Source of the DNA: Lachnospiraceae bacterium
GTDB lineage: Bacteria; Bacillota; Clostridia; Lachnospirales; Lachnospiraceae
DNA length: 64,000 nucleotides
Assembly (NCBI GenBank): GCA_910575565.1
Contig: CAJTFL010000015.1
Span: forward strand, 39,003 to 103,002
Direction of reading: 5' to 3'
Under the pieces are notes generated by a model. That model was given only the letters and a program-made list of their open reading frames with translations. It made no database searches and had not been told where the DNA came from. The position numbers were made by a program, and so were the translations under genes. Shown one piece after another: positions 56,515 through 64,000 of this stretch (within the stretch, counting starts at the first letter, position 1; every line of letters starts with the position of its first letter).

Positions 56515-56598
56515 CTGCTCTCTCCCCTTTCCACGTGCTTTCCGCACATCAAGCCCAACATATCCCGCCAGCATACCTGCCCAAGCATATCCAGCCCA

Positions 56599-57453
56599 CT
56601 ATATCTGGCTCAACATATCCAGCCCCTGTTTCCCCTGCTTCTCTTCCAGATACAAAAGCCCTTCCAATACGGAGCCTGCAATGCACCTGGCCTTATCGGA
56701 GATGGTAAAGCAGTTCTCCCATTCGCTTTCCCTGGGATCAATGTCCGCTATTTTAAGCCCTTCCGTAACCGGATACCCGGAGCGGATAAGCCCCCGCAGG
56801 ATCCCGTCCAGGGACGCTTCCACCAAAACTTCCCCCTGGCCGGTCACTACAGCGGCGATGGCCTGTCCTTTTTTCACCCGGTCGCCAATCTGGCAGAAAT
56901 TTTGCATAATCCCTTTGGCCGGGGAATGGATCACCCGCTCCTTCCCATAGCCGCCGATCATGCCGGGAATGCCGGTATTGGCCGCTGCCCTGCCCCTTCC
57001 GATAATCCGGCCCAGGTTATGGCCCCGCATGGTTTCAATCACCAGATCCACGTCTTTGCCCGCCTCAAATCCCGGCCCCAGGCCAATGGTTTTATCGGCC
57101 ATCTGCCGGTTTGTCCCTAAGTTTTTCTTCGCCAGGATCCCATCAATCAAGGCCCAGGGACGCACCTCATTTAGTACCGCGCCTTCAGGATCCACCATAA
57201 GCGCCACGTCCTGCTGCTCCATCACCTGGACAGCCTGGGCATAATCCTTCACATGGACGCAGCGGACGCCTTCTACCTCGCTGGCTCCATCATACACTGC
57301 CTCGGAAAAGGCCACGTTGCGGCGGATGGCCGAAGGATAGCCGGTTTCCAGGACGAGAACCGGGTAGCCGCACCGATGCAGCTTATGGATCGTCCCGGTG
57401 GCAATATCCCCGCCGCCCCGGACGATAATCAGTTGTTTTCTCCTCTCGGACAT
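56599..57453 (-). CDS. yqeB: Selenium-dependent molybdenum hydroxylase accessory protein YqeB
   Basis: A protein of 284 residues of the EF2563/YqeB family, which co-occurs with selenium-dependent molybdenum hydroxylases. The N-terminus LIIVRGGGDIATGTIHKL is a dinucleotide-type loop. The later part has NIPGMIGGYG-like GIPGMIGGYGKERVI and a biotinyl-like QIGDRVKKGQAIAAV. AAAAGGAGGG precedes the ATG. Its precise reaction is not known; it probably helps install selenium or finish the cofactor. Confidence 0.9.
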   Translation of the reverse strand: MSERRKQLIIVRGGGDIATGTIHKLHRCGYPVLVLETGYPSAIRRNVAFSEAVYDGASEVEGVRCVHVKDYAQAVQVMEQQDVALMVDPEGAVLNEVRPWALIDGILAKKNLGTNRQMADKTIGLGPGFEAGKDVDLVIETMRGHNLGRIIGRGRAAANTGIPGMIGGYGKERVIHSPAKGIMQNFCQIGDRVKKGQAIAAVVTGQGEVLVEASLDGILRGLIRSGYPVTEGLKIADIDPRESEWENCFTISDKARCIAGSVLEGLLYLEEKQGKQGLDMLSQI

Positions 57454-57498
57454 GATTCCCTCCTTTTAAGCTTGAGCACTCTCGGAAACGTTAAGATC

Positions 57499-57532
57499 TT
57501 AGAGCGTGTTTGAATTTTCAAATATGCTCTAA
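57499..57532. repeat. Palindrome at the 3' end of yedF
   Basis: TTAGAGCGTGTTTGAA pairs with TTCAAATATGCTCTAA, an imperfect stem of about 16 bases. The core GCGTGTTTGAA is shared with 61034-61079. It may also serve as a terminator; it includes the yedF stop. Confidence 0.7.
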
Positions 57533-58299
57533 GGCCGCACCAGCTTTTTCGCCCCGGTCATCCGCTCTGCAATCTCATACATATTGGTGACGGAACCTAC
57601 GGCCAGCTTCTCGGCCAGGCCGTAATGGTTTAAGCAAGTGCCGCAGGTCAGCACCTCCACTCCCTGGGCTTCCATCTCCCGCAAATCTTCCAGGGAATCA
57701 GACCCTTCACAGGAAAGGCTCGCCCCGCCATTATACAAAAGAACCGTTTCCGGCAGCCTGTCCTGTTTCGCCAGGGCGTAGACGAAGCCTTTCATCAAAA
57801 GCCGCCCTAACACCTCATCTCCCTGCCCCATCTGATCGGAAGAAAGGATTACCACCGTGCCCTTATCCCGGATATCCGGCTGGCAGCTCGTCTCTTCCTC
57901 TGCCCCTGCCTGGCCTACATTCCCTGCTGCTTTCTGAACTTCTATCCCGGCCTGGCCCACATTTCCTGCCGCTTTTTGGGCTTCTATCCCGGCCCGGCCT
58001 ATAGTTCCTGCCGCCTTGCTGGCTTCTATCCCGGCCTGGATAACCTTTCCCTCCGCCTTAAACGCCTCCTCCCCGGATCCAAGGGAAGCCGCCGTAATGC
58101 TTACGATAAATTCCTGCCCGCTTACTTTCTGGGAAACGGACTCAAAGCCTTTGTGGAACGCCATCTTTTTTAAATTCTGGACGGCTATCTCATTGTCCAC
58201 AACCACCTCCAGCACCGTGCCCGGCTCCGCCTTTTCCAGCGCTTTCTTTGCCTCAATTACCGGCAAAGGACACTGTTTCCCTCGTTCATCCAGCCTCAT
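57529..58299 (-). CDS. yedF: Selenium metabolism protein YedF with expanded linker
   Basis: A protein of 256 residues. The N-terminal TusA-like domain has the active Cys in RGKQCPLPVIEAKKAL. The C-terminal DsrE-like domain has VVILSSDQMGQGDEVLGRLL and LLYNGG, then TCGTCLNHYGL. Between them lie repeats of about 14 residues (GIEAQKAAGNVGQA) that lengthen the normal linker. The family accompanies SelD and is proposed to carry selenium. AAAGGGGAA lies upstream of the ATG. Confidence 0.9.
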   Translation of the reverse strand: MRLDERGKQCPLPVIEAKKALEKAEPGTVLEVVVDNEIAVQNLKKMAFHKGFESVSQKVSGQEFIVSITAASLGSGEEAFKAEGKVIQAGIEASKAAGTIGRAGIEAQKAAGNVGQAGIEVQKAAGNVGQAGAEEETSCQPDIRDKGTVVILSSDQMGQGDEVLGRLLMKGFVYALAKQDRLPETVLLYNGGASLSCEGSDSLEDLREMEAQGVEVLTCGTCLNHYGLAEKLAVGSVTNMYEIAERMTGAKKLVRP

Positions 58300-58368
58300 C
58301 TCTACATTCCCCTTTCCCTAAAATTTCTTTCCGCGGCTCTGTCCTGCCGCTAATTTGGCTTGCCCTGC

Positions 58369-59400
58369 CTATCCCCCGAAAACCACAATCGCTTTCTCTT
58401 CCTTTTTCTCCACTCTTCCCACGATATTGCAGGGCAGGCCCAGCGCCTTTAATTCCTCCAGGGCCTTTTTTCCATCCTCCGCTTCCATGCTGACCAGAAG
58501 CCCTCCTGAGGTCTGGGCGTCGAATAAGATTTCCTCCATGGCAAAGCTGCAGCCTTCAAACCGAACCCGCTCCTCCACGTGGTTGCGGTTCCTCTGCCCT
58601 GCGGCCGTCAGGTAAAATTCTTCCACGTAATCTAAGCATTCCGGGATATACGGGATGGCTTTCCCGTCAATCCTGGCGGTAAACTGCCCTCCCAGCATCT
58701 CATCCAAATGCACCAGGAAGCCAAAGCCGGTTACGTCGGTGCAGCCATGGGTACGGTACTTTTTCACCACCTGGGAAGCGTACTTATTCAGCGCCGTCAT
58801 GGACTTTACCGCCATGTCCATAGCCTTTTTTGAAGCCTCACCCACCCGGGAGGCCGTGCACACGATCCCCACGCCCAAGGGCTTGGTTAAGATCAGCACG
58901 TCCCCTTCCCTGCAGCCGGTATTGGCAAATACCTTGTCCGGATGGATCACCCCGGTCACGGAAAGGCCGTATTTAACCTCCTGATCCGCGATAGAATGTC
59001 CTCCCGCCAGCACCCCTCCCGCTTCCATGACCTTCTCGCTTCCGCCTTGGAGGATCTGCCCTAAAATATTCAAATCCATGGCCTCCGGAAAACAGACAAT
59101 ATTTAAAGCCGTCTTCACCTCACCGCCCATGGCATAGATATCGCTTAATGCGTTCGCCGCCGCAATCTGGCCGAAAATATACGGATCCTCCACCATGGGC
59201 GGAAAAAAATCCAAGGTCTGCACGATGGCCAAATCCTCCCGCAGCTTGTAAACCGCCCCGTCATCCGCGTGATCATACCCGATCAGCAGATTCGGATCCT
59301 GGGTCTTGGGAAGCTTTCCCAAAACCCGGTTTAAGGCTCCCGGACCCAGCTTCGCCGTGCAGCCGCCGCCCTTGCAAAATGTAATCCTTTTCTGCTCCAA
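58369..59400 (-). CDS. selD: Selenophosphate synthase SelD
   Basis: A protein of 343 residues that makes selenophosphate from ATP and selenide. The N-terminal site [14 protein letters not shown] has Cys where some relatives use selenocysteine, so no TGA recoding is needed. [11 protein letters not shown] and [16 protein letters not shown] bind nucleotide and metal. I start at the TTG at 59400, with AAGGGG seven bases upstream, since this gives the usual length; earlier starts run into palindromic DNA. Operator-like palindromes lie just upstream. Confidence 0.93.
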   Translation of the reverse strand: MEQKRITFCKGGGCTAKLGPGALNRVLGKLPKTQDPNLLIGYDHADDGAVYKLREDLAIVQTLDFFPPMVEDPYIFGQIAAANALSDIYAMGGEVKTALNIVCFPEAMDLNILGQILQGGSEKVMEAGGVLAGGHSIADQEVKYGLSVTGVIHPDKVFANTGCREGDVLILTKPLGVGIVCTASRVGEASKKAMDMAVKSMTALNKYASQVVKKYRTHGCTDVTGFGFLVHLDEMLGGQFTARIDGKAIPYIPECLDYVEEFYLTAAGQRNRNHVEERVRFEGCSFAMEEILFDAQTSGGLLVSMEAEDGKKALEELKALGLPCNIVGRVEKKEEKAIVVFGG

Positions 59401-59419
59401 GTCAACACCCCTTCCCGAG

Positions 59420-59501
59420 TTCGTTATATTTTTAAAAATATAACGAATTTGTGGAAATACCGATCGGATAAATGTTCCCCCACATAAAACCGATCGGTTT
59501 T
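59420..59501. promoter_or_regulatory. Three palindromes spaced by 30 bases upstream of selD
   Basis: A perfect 28-base palindrome (half TTCGTTATATTTTT) spans 59420-59447. CCGATCGG lies at 59460-59467 and AAAACCGATCGGTTTT at 59486-59501. Their centres are at 59433.5, 59463.5 and 59493.5, exactly 30 bases apart. This geometry suggests binding of a dimeric regulator on one face of the helix. Confidence 0.65.
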
Positions 59502-59607
59502 CCTTGTCCATTCGCCATCTGCCGTCTTCCACAAAGCGGAGGGCACATCTGGCAAAAGCAATGCGCAAACACGCGATTGTCCTTCACACAAATCCAACAT
59601 AGAATCG

Positions 59608-61005
59608 CTACAGGCAATACGTTCCCCGGCTCACATACCGTCCTGCCAGCTCCCTAACCACCTGGCGGCCTTCCACCACCTTCTGGCCTCTAAGGAACAC
59701 CGTTTCTATCCTGCCTTTTACCTTAAGGCCATCAAAAGGCGCATAATCCACATTTTGGATCTGATCCCCTGCCGTGATCACGTCCTCCGCCTCCGGATCC
59801 ATGACCACGATATCCCCGTCGCTTCCCGGGGCAATCACGCCCTTTTTGGGGTACATCCCGTAAAGCTTTGCCGGGTTTTCGGAAAGAAGGCGGCACATCT
59901 GGGCACAGGAAATCCGCCCTTTTTTTACCCCTTCGCTGTACATCAGGATTCCCCTGGTCTCCACCCCCGGCATTCCTCCCGGGATCTTGCGGAAATCAGA
60001 AAGCCCCAGCTCCTTCTGCCCCAGGGTAAAGCTGCAGTGATCCGTGGAAACCGTCTGGATCGCTTCTTCATTAAGGCCCTTCCAAAGGATTTCCTGATCC
60101 AGCTTCTTCCTTAAAGGCGGCGCAATCACATACCTTGCGCCATCAAAGCCAGGAAGGCCGTACAGGCTGTCATCCATCAAAAGGTACTGGGGACAGGTTT
60201 CCGCAAAAACCTCCTGGCCTCTCATCCTGGCGGCCTGGATTTCCCGAAGGCCTTCCGCACAGGTTAAGTGTACCACAATCACCGGGGCCTTGGCAACCTG
60301 GGCCAGCCGCAAAAGCCGCTGGATGGCCTCCGCCTCCGCCTGAAAAGGCCGGGTTTGGGGATGGCTTAACACCCCCATCCGCCCTTCCTTCACCGCTTCC
60401 TCCTGCAGGGCGGCGATCATCCCGCTGTTTTCACAGTGAACCCCGGCGATCCCCTTTACCTCCTTAAGGCGCTTTAAGATCTGGTAAATGGTTTTATCGT
60501 CCACCTGGGTATCATACGTCATATACAGCTTATAGGAGGTAACGCCCGCCTTAGCCATGTCGTCAATCTCCCGGCTTGCCTGGGGATTCCAGTCCGTGAT
60601 GGACATATGGAACCCGTAATCGCAGGAGCATCTTCCCTCCGCCTTTTTATGCCAGTTGGCAAGCCCCTCCTTTAAGGTTTCCCCCGGGTATTGAGTTGCG
60701 AAATCCACAATCGTGGTGGTTCCTCCCCGGATGGCCGCTTTCGTCCCCGTATAAAAATCATCCGCCGTCACCGTCCCCGCCACGTGCAGATCAAAGTGGG
60801 TGTGGGCATCGATAAACCCCGGGAACAGCAGCTTCCCGGACACATCCACTACTTCCACATCTTCCCCTTCCCGGGAACCGGCACTGCCCCTTGGCAGCGG
60901 CAGGTTTTCCCCCGCCGCCGCGATCTTTCCCTCTTCCATCAGCACATCCCAGGCCTTTATCCCAGAAGAGGAAACCACGGATCCGCCTTTTAACAATGTT
61001 TTCAT
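59608..61005 (-). CDS. hydA: Dihydropyrimidinase / hydantoinase-type cyclic amidohydrolase
   Basis: An amidohydrolase of 465 residues that opens cyclic imides such as dihydropyrimidines. Metal motifs are FPGFIDAHTHFDLHVAG, the carboxylated lysine in SYKLYMTYD, two later histidines (VHCENSG, VVHLTCAEG) and STDHCSF. It sits between SelD and the Se-dependent xanthine dehydrogenase, a known neighbourhood in clusters for purine breakdown. The ATG at 61005 has only a weak AGG upstream, so the start is not certain. Confidence 0.88.
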   Translation of the reverse strand: MKTLLKGGSVVSSSGIKAWDVLMEEGKIAAAGENLPLPRGSAGSREGEDVEVVDVSGKLLFPGFIDAHTHFDLHVAGTVTADDFYTGTKAAIRGGTTTIVDFATQYPGETLKEGLANWHKKAEGRCSCDYGFHMSITDWNPQASREIDDMAKAGVTSYKLYMTYDTQVDDKTIYQILKRLKEVKGIAGVHCENSGMIAALQEEAVKEGRMGVLSHPQTRPFQAEAEAIQRLLRLAQVAKAPVIVVHLTCAEGLREIQAARMRGQEVFAETCPQYLLMDDSLYGLPGFDGARYVIAPPLRKKLDQEILWKGLNEEAIQTVSTDHCSFTLGQKELGLSDFRKIPGGMPGVETRGILMYSEGVKKGRISCAQMCRLLSENPAKLYGMYPKKGVIAPGSDGDIVVMDPEAEDVITAGDQIQNVDYAPFDGLKVKGRIETVFLRGQKVVEGRQVVRELAGRYVSRGTYCL

Positions 61006-61033
61006 CCTATTTAACCGGCATCCTGCTTCCATG

Positions 61034-61079
61034 GCGTGTTTGAAGCGTGCAGATGGCAGGAATGATTTTTCAAACACGC
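61034..61079. repeat. Inverted repeat of the GCGTGTTTGAA family
   Basis: GCGTGTTTGAA at 61034-61044 pairs exactly with TTCAAACACGC at 61069-61079, across a 24-base loop. It resembles 57499-57532 and part of 38184-38205. Confidence 0.75.
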
Positions 61080-61223
61080 TCTGGCGGAAAGCAGGACGCC
61101 TCCTCCTTTCCCAGCCCCGCGCCGCATCCTATCGTTCCATGCTATGATATAGGGGCCAAAAGGTCTTTTGCCCCCTATGATACACGGATTGCTCCGCGCT
61201 TTGCGCTCCCGCAATCCTAATGT

Positions 61224-63842
61224 TTACTGCTTTTTCCCTTTTTTCTCATAAGGCGTGCCAGTAAGGGGCAGGGAGGTCTGGAAATCATGGTTCCACCGAT
61301 AGTAAGCCCCCTGCACTGCCGGGGCCGTGGGGATGGAGGTGATCTCCCCTACGCCGATAGCCCCATAGGCTTCCTTAATCCCTTCCTTCTGGACGATAAT
61401 GCTTTCCACCTCCGGCGTCTTATCCGCCCGGAAAAGACCCAGCGTGCCAAACTTCGCCGTGGGCACGCAGTCCTTTAAGGGATACTGCTCCGTCAAGGCG
61501 TACCCAAGGCTCATCACCACGCCGCCTTCAATCTGGCCCTCCACGCTCTTTGGGTTCACCGCCTTGCCCACATCATGGGCGGCGATCATCTTTTTTACCG
61601 TCCCGTCCTCATTTAAGATGCAGACCTGGGTAGCGTACCCGTAGGCCACGTGGGAAACCGGGTTGGGAACCGGGGAACCCATCTTGTCCGTTTTGGCAAG
61701 CCATTCCCCGTAAAATTCCCGGCCTTCCAGTTTATCCCAGTCTCCGCCTTCCGCCTCCAAGGCCGCCTTCAAATCCAAGGCCGCCCGCCTGGCCGCCTCG
61801 CCGGTAATCAGCGTCTGCCTTGAGCCGGAGGTCGTCCCGGAATCCGGCGCTTCCTTCGTATTGGGCTGATGGTAAACCAGCCGATCAAGGCCTTCGCCTA
61901 AGGTTTCCCCAAGGATCTGCACCAGCACCGTGCCCAGCCCCTGGCCGATGCAGGAAGCGCCTGCATGGATATGGACTTTCCCATCCTCCACCAGAAGCCT
62001 TACCCGCCCCGTATCCGGCAGGCCCACGCCTACGCCGGCATTTTTCATGGCGCAGGCAATCCCCGCGTATGGGCTGCTTTCATAGCTTTCCTTCACCGCC
62101 TCCAAAGTCTCCGCCAGGCCGGTGGACGCATCGGCAATCTGGCCGTTGGGAAGCACCTGGCCGGGGCGGATGGCATTGCGGTAGCGGATCTCCCAAGGAC
62201 TTATCCCGGCCATTTCCGCCAAAAGGTTTAAGTTGCATTCGGTGGCAAAGCAGGTCTGGGTCACGCCAAAGCCCCTGAATGCCCCTGCAGGAGGATTATT
62301 GGTGTAAATCGCCTTCCCGTCGATATCGATCACCTGGTAATTATACGGCCCTGCGGCGTGGGTGCAGGCCCTCTGGAGCACCGGGCCGCCGAGGGAAGCG
62401 TAAGCCCCCGTATCGGCAACCACCACTGCCTTCATGGCCGTAAGCTTTCCGTTTTCGTCGCAGGCCGTGGTCATGTCAATGCTCATGGGATGGCGCTTCG
62501 GATGGATCAGCAAGCTTTCCTTCCGGGTCAGCCTGCACTTTACCGTCCGCTTAGTCAGGTAGGCAATCAGCGCCGCATGATGCTGCACCGTCACATCCTC
62601 CTTGCCGCCGAAGCCGCCTCCCACCAGCTTATTTTCCACAATCACCTTCTCCGGGGGAAGCCCCAAAAGGATGGAGGTTTCATGACGGGTATCATACGTC
62701 CCCTGATCCGAGGAATAGATAAATACCCCGTCGTCAAAGGGGAAGGCCACCGCCGCCTCCGGCTCCAAAAAGGCGTGCTCCGTCCATGGCGTCTCGTAAT
62801 GGCGGGTCACTTTATACTTTGAAGCCGCGATAACCTCATCCGCGTTTCCCCTGACCAAATGCTCATGGCTTAAGACATTGCCGCCCTCGTGGAGATCCGG
62901 CGCTCCTTTAGCCAGGCTGTCTGCCGGGCAGGTCATGGGGGAAAGCTCTTCATAGTCCACCTCCACCAAAGCCTTGGCCTGCTCTAAAATCTCCGGTGTC
63001 TCCGCTGCCACAAGGGCGATGGCATCCCCTAAGTAGTGGGTAATCTCCCCTACGCCGATCATGGTATCCCAGTCCTGCTTTAAGTGGCCTACCTTGTTTT
63101 TCCCCGGCACATCCTCTTTCGTCAGCACGCACACCACCCCGGGAAGGGCCTTGGCCGCCTCCGTGCGGATAGCCAAAACCTTAGCCCTGGGATACTTGCT
63201 GCGAACCGCGCTGCCGTAAACCATGCCCGGAAGCTCCAAATCGTCCACGTATTCCCCGGTTCCCAAAACCTTCCCTTCCACGTCGATACGGTGGATGGCC
63301 GCGCCTACCTTAAGGGGGCTTCCCCCTTCCTGGCCGTCCTTTCCTTCCTCCTTCTCCCTTTCCATATCCTCCGGGGAGAGGTTTTCCCTAAGCATCCTGG
63401 CAGCCAGGCTGATCCCGTCAATGATCTTTTTGTAGCCGGTGCAGCGGCAGAAATTATTCCGGATGGCAAAGGCGATTTCCGTCCGGCTGGGGTTTGGATT
63501 CTGATCCAAAAGCCCTTTAGCGCAGATCACCATCCCCGGGATGCAAAAGCCGCACTGCACTGCCCCGGCTTCCCCAAATGCATATACGTAAACGTCCTTT
63601 TCCCTCTGGCTAAACCCTTCCACGGTCAGGATACGCTTCCCGTCCATCCGCCCCATCTTCTGGACGCAGGCTTTTACGGCCTTCCCGTCCGCCAGAACCG
63701 TACAGGTTCCGCAGGCGCCTTCGCTGCAGCCGTCTTTCACGGACTTGCACTTTAAGTCATTCCGCAGCACATCCAAAAGCTTCCGCTCCGGATCGCCTTC
63801 CCATTCCTTCCCGTTTATCCAAACCTTACAATAGGAGCTCAT
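61224..63842 (-). CDS. xdh: Selenium-dependent xanthine dehydrogenase (fused FeS and Mo subunits)
   Basis: A protein of 872 residues of the Se-dependent xanthine dehydrogenase family. The N-terminal 160 residues bind two 2Fe-2S clusters (CSEGACGTC; QCGFCIPGM; NNFCRCTGY). The rest is the molybdenum-binding part, with GGGFGGKEDV, GAFRGFGVTQ, GASCIGQGLG and the active-site loop AIGVGEITS. No FAD-binding subunit is present here. GGAGG lies six bases before the ATG at 63842. Selenium is likely a labile ligand of Mo, not selenocysteine. The last 150 bases of the window (63850-64000) are AT-rich, with no clear promoter or gene. Confidence 0.93.
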   Translation of the reverse strand: MSSYCKVWINGKEWEGDPERKLLDVLRNDLKCKSVKDGCSEGACGTCTVLADGKAVKACVQKMGRMDGKRILTVEGFSQREKDVYVYAFGEAGAVQCGFCIPGMVICAKGLLDQNPNPSRTEIAFAIRNNFCRCTGYKKIIDGISLAARMLRENLSPEDMEREKEEGKDGQEGGSPLKVGAAIHRIDVEGKVLGTGEYVDDLELPGMVYGSAVRSKYPRAKVLAIRTEAAKALPGVVCVLTKEDVPGKNKVGHLKQDWDTMIGVGEITHYLGDAIALVAAETPEILEQAKALVEVDYEELSPMTCPADSLAKGAPDLHEGGNVLSHEHLVRGNADEVIAASKYKVTRHYETPWTEHAFLEPEAAVAFPFDDGVFIYSSDQGTYDTRHETSILLGLPPEKVIVENKLVGGGFGGKEDVTVQHHAALIAYLTKRTVKCRLTRKESLLIHPKRHPMSIDMTTACDENGKLTAMKAVVVADTGAYASLGGPVLQRACTHAAGPYNYQVIDIDGKAIYTNNPPAGAFRGFGVTQTCFATECNLNLLAEMAGISPWEIRYRNAIRPGQVLPNGQIADASTGLAETLEAVKESYESSPYAGIACAMKNAGVGVGLPDTGRVRLLVEDGKVHIHAGASCIGQGLGTVLVQILGETLGEGLDRLVYHQPNTKEAPDSGTTSGSRQTLITGEAARRAALDLKAALEAEGGDWDKLEGREFYGEWLAKTDKMGSPVPNPVSHVAYGYATQVCILNEDGTVKKMIAAHDVGKAVNPKSVEGQIEGGVVMSLGYALTEQYPLKDCVPTAKFGTLGLFRADKTPEVESIIVQKEGIKEAYGAIGVGEITSIPTAPAVQGAYYRWNHDFQTSLPLTGTPYEKKGKKQ

Positions 63843-64000
63843 ACACACCCTCCATTTCTATTTTTTGAGCAGTTTCGGAAACTCTTTAAAGCCCATATTT
63901 CCGCTCTTTTTTTGTTTGCCTTTTTATTTCTTCCTCCATACTCCAGAGAAAAATATCATAAAATTTATCAAATACTATTGACTTATAACCCAAAATGTGC

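Noticed and set aside
63850..64000. Purine riboswitch before the xanthine dehydrogenase gene
   Set aside because: The region is AT-rich but the conserved loop and junction sequences of that riboswitch are not seen on the minus strand.

Overview
The window reads as chromosomal DNA of a motile Gram-positive anaerobe of the Clostridia, most likely a Lachnospiraceae (Clostridium cluster XIVa type) gut species. The reasons are flagellar and chemotaxis gene content and order close to Bacillus/Clostridium (flgM-flgN-flgK-flgL-yviE-fliW-csrA), a Gram-positive dgt-dnaG-rpoD-trmK-nif3 block, several secreted proteins with choline-binding type wall repeats, a galacto-N-biose/lacto-N-biose phosphorylase locus, and a selenium-dependent xanthine dehydrogenase cluster. 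Base composition looks to be in the low to mid 50s % GC. Species was not determined.

Layout. 1-7299: chemoreceptors (minus) divergent from cheA-cheW-cheR-cheB (plus). 7301-17208: a C39-peptidase-like membrane protein, then a long minus-strand operon running from a FliK-like protein and a FlhB C-terminal-like protein through two wall-binding-repeat proteins, a lytic transglycosylase, a PilZ-fold protein and two TPR glycosyltransferases. 17319-23400: flgM to csrA. 23514-28401: fliD, fliS, a FliT-like protein and a nucleotidyltransferase-like protein. 28758-30420: a ParA ATPase paired with a long disordered ComFB-domain protein. 30488-36739: housekeeping dgt-dnaG-rpoD-trmK-nif3 followed by a nuclease-gene remnant. 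36926-41480: small regulator, kinase-like protein, a second nuclease remnant, and a large wall-binding surface protein whose reading frame breaks at a G7 tract. 41977-44199: DUF1538 membrane protein with a P-II-like partner. 44584-46581: NAD(P)-dependent dehydrogenase and a MerR regulator. 46963-54845: N-acetylhexosamine kinase, AraC regulator, GH112 phosphorylase and a sugar ABC importer. 55159-63842: aminotransferase V, YqeB, YedF, SelD, dihydropyrimidinase and Se-dependent xanthine dehydrogenase.

How the parts work together. Four sites with a shared sigma-28-like pattern (T-rich -35, exactly 15 bases, GCCGAWAW) sit in front of the receptor operon, cheA, the FliK-like/wall operon and flgM, so motility, chemotaxis and a set of wall-active or glycosylating proteins look co-regulated. 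The GH112 locus imports a host-glycan disaccharide, phosphorolyses it and phosphorylates the released N-acetylhexosamine. The last region supplies selenium (SelD, YedF, possibly the aminotransferase) and maturation (YqeB) for a molybdenum hydroxylase in purine breakdown.

Recurring oddities are tandem-repeat expansions inside or at the ends of genes (dnaG linker, yedF linker, aminotransferase V, 3' ends of the GH112 and aminotransferase genes) and many intergenic palindromes, one flanked by 12-base direct repeats. Candidate regulatory sites were found by eye and were not scored by computation.
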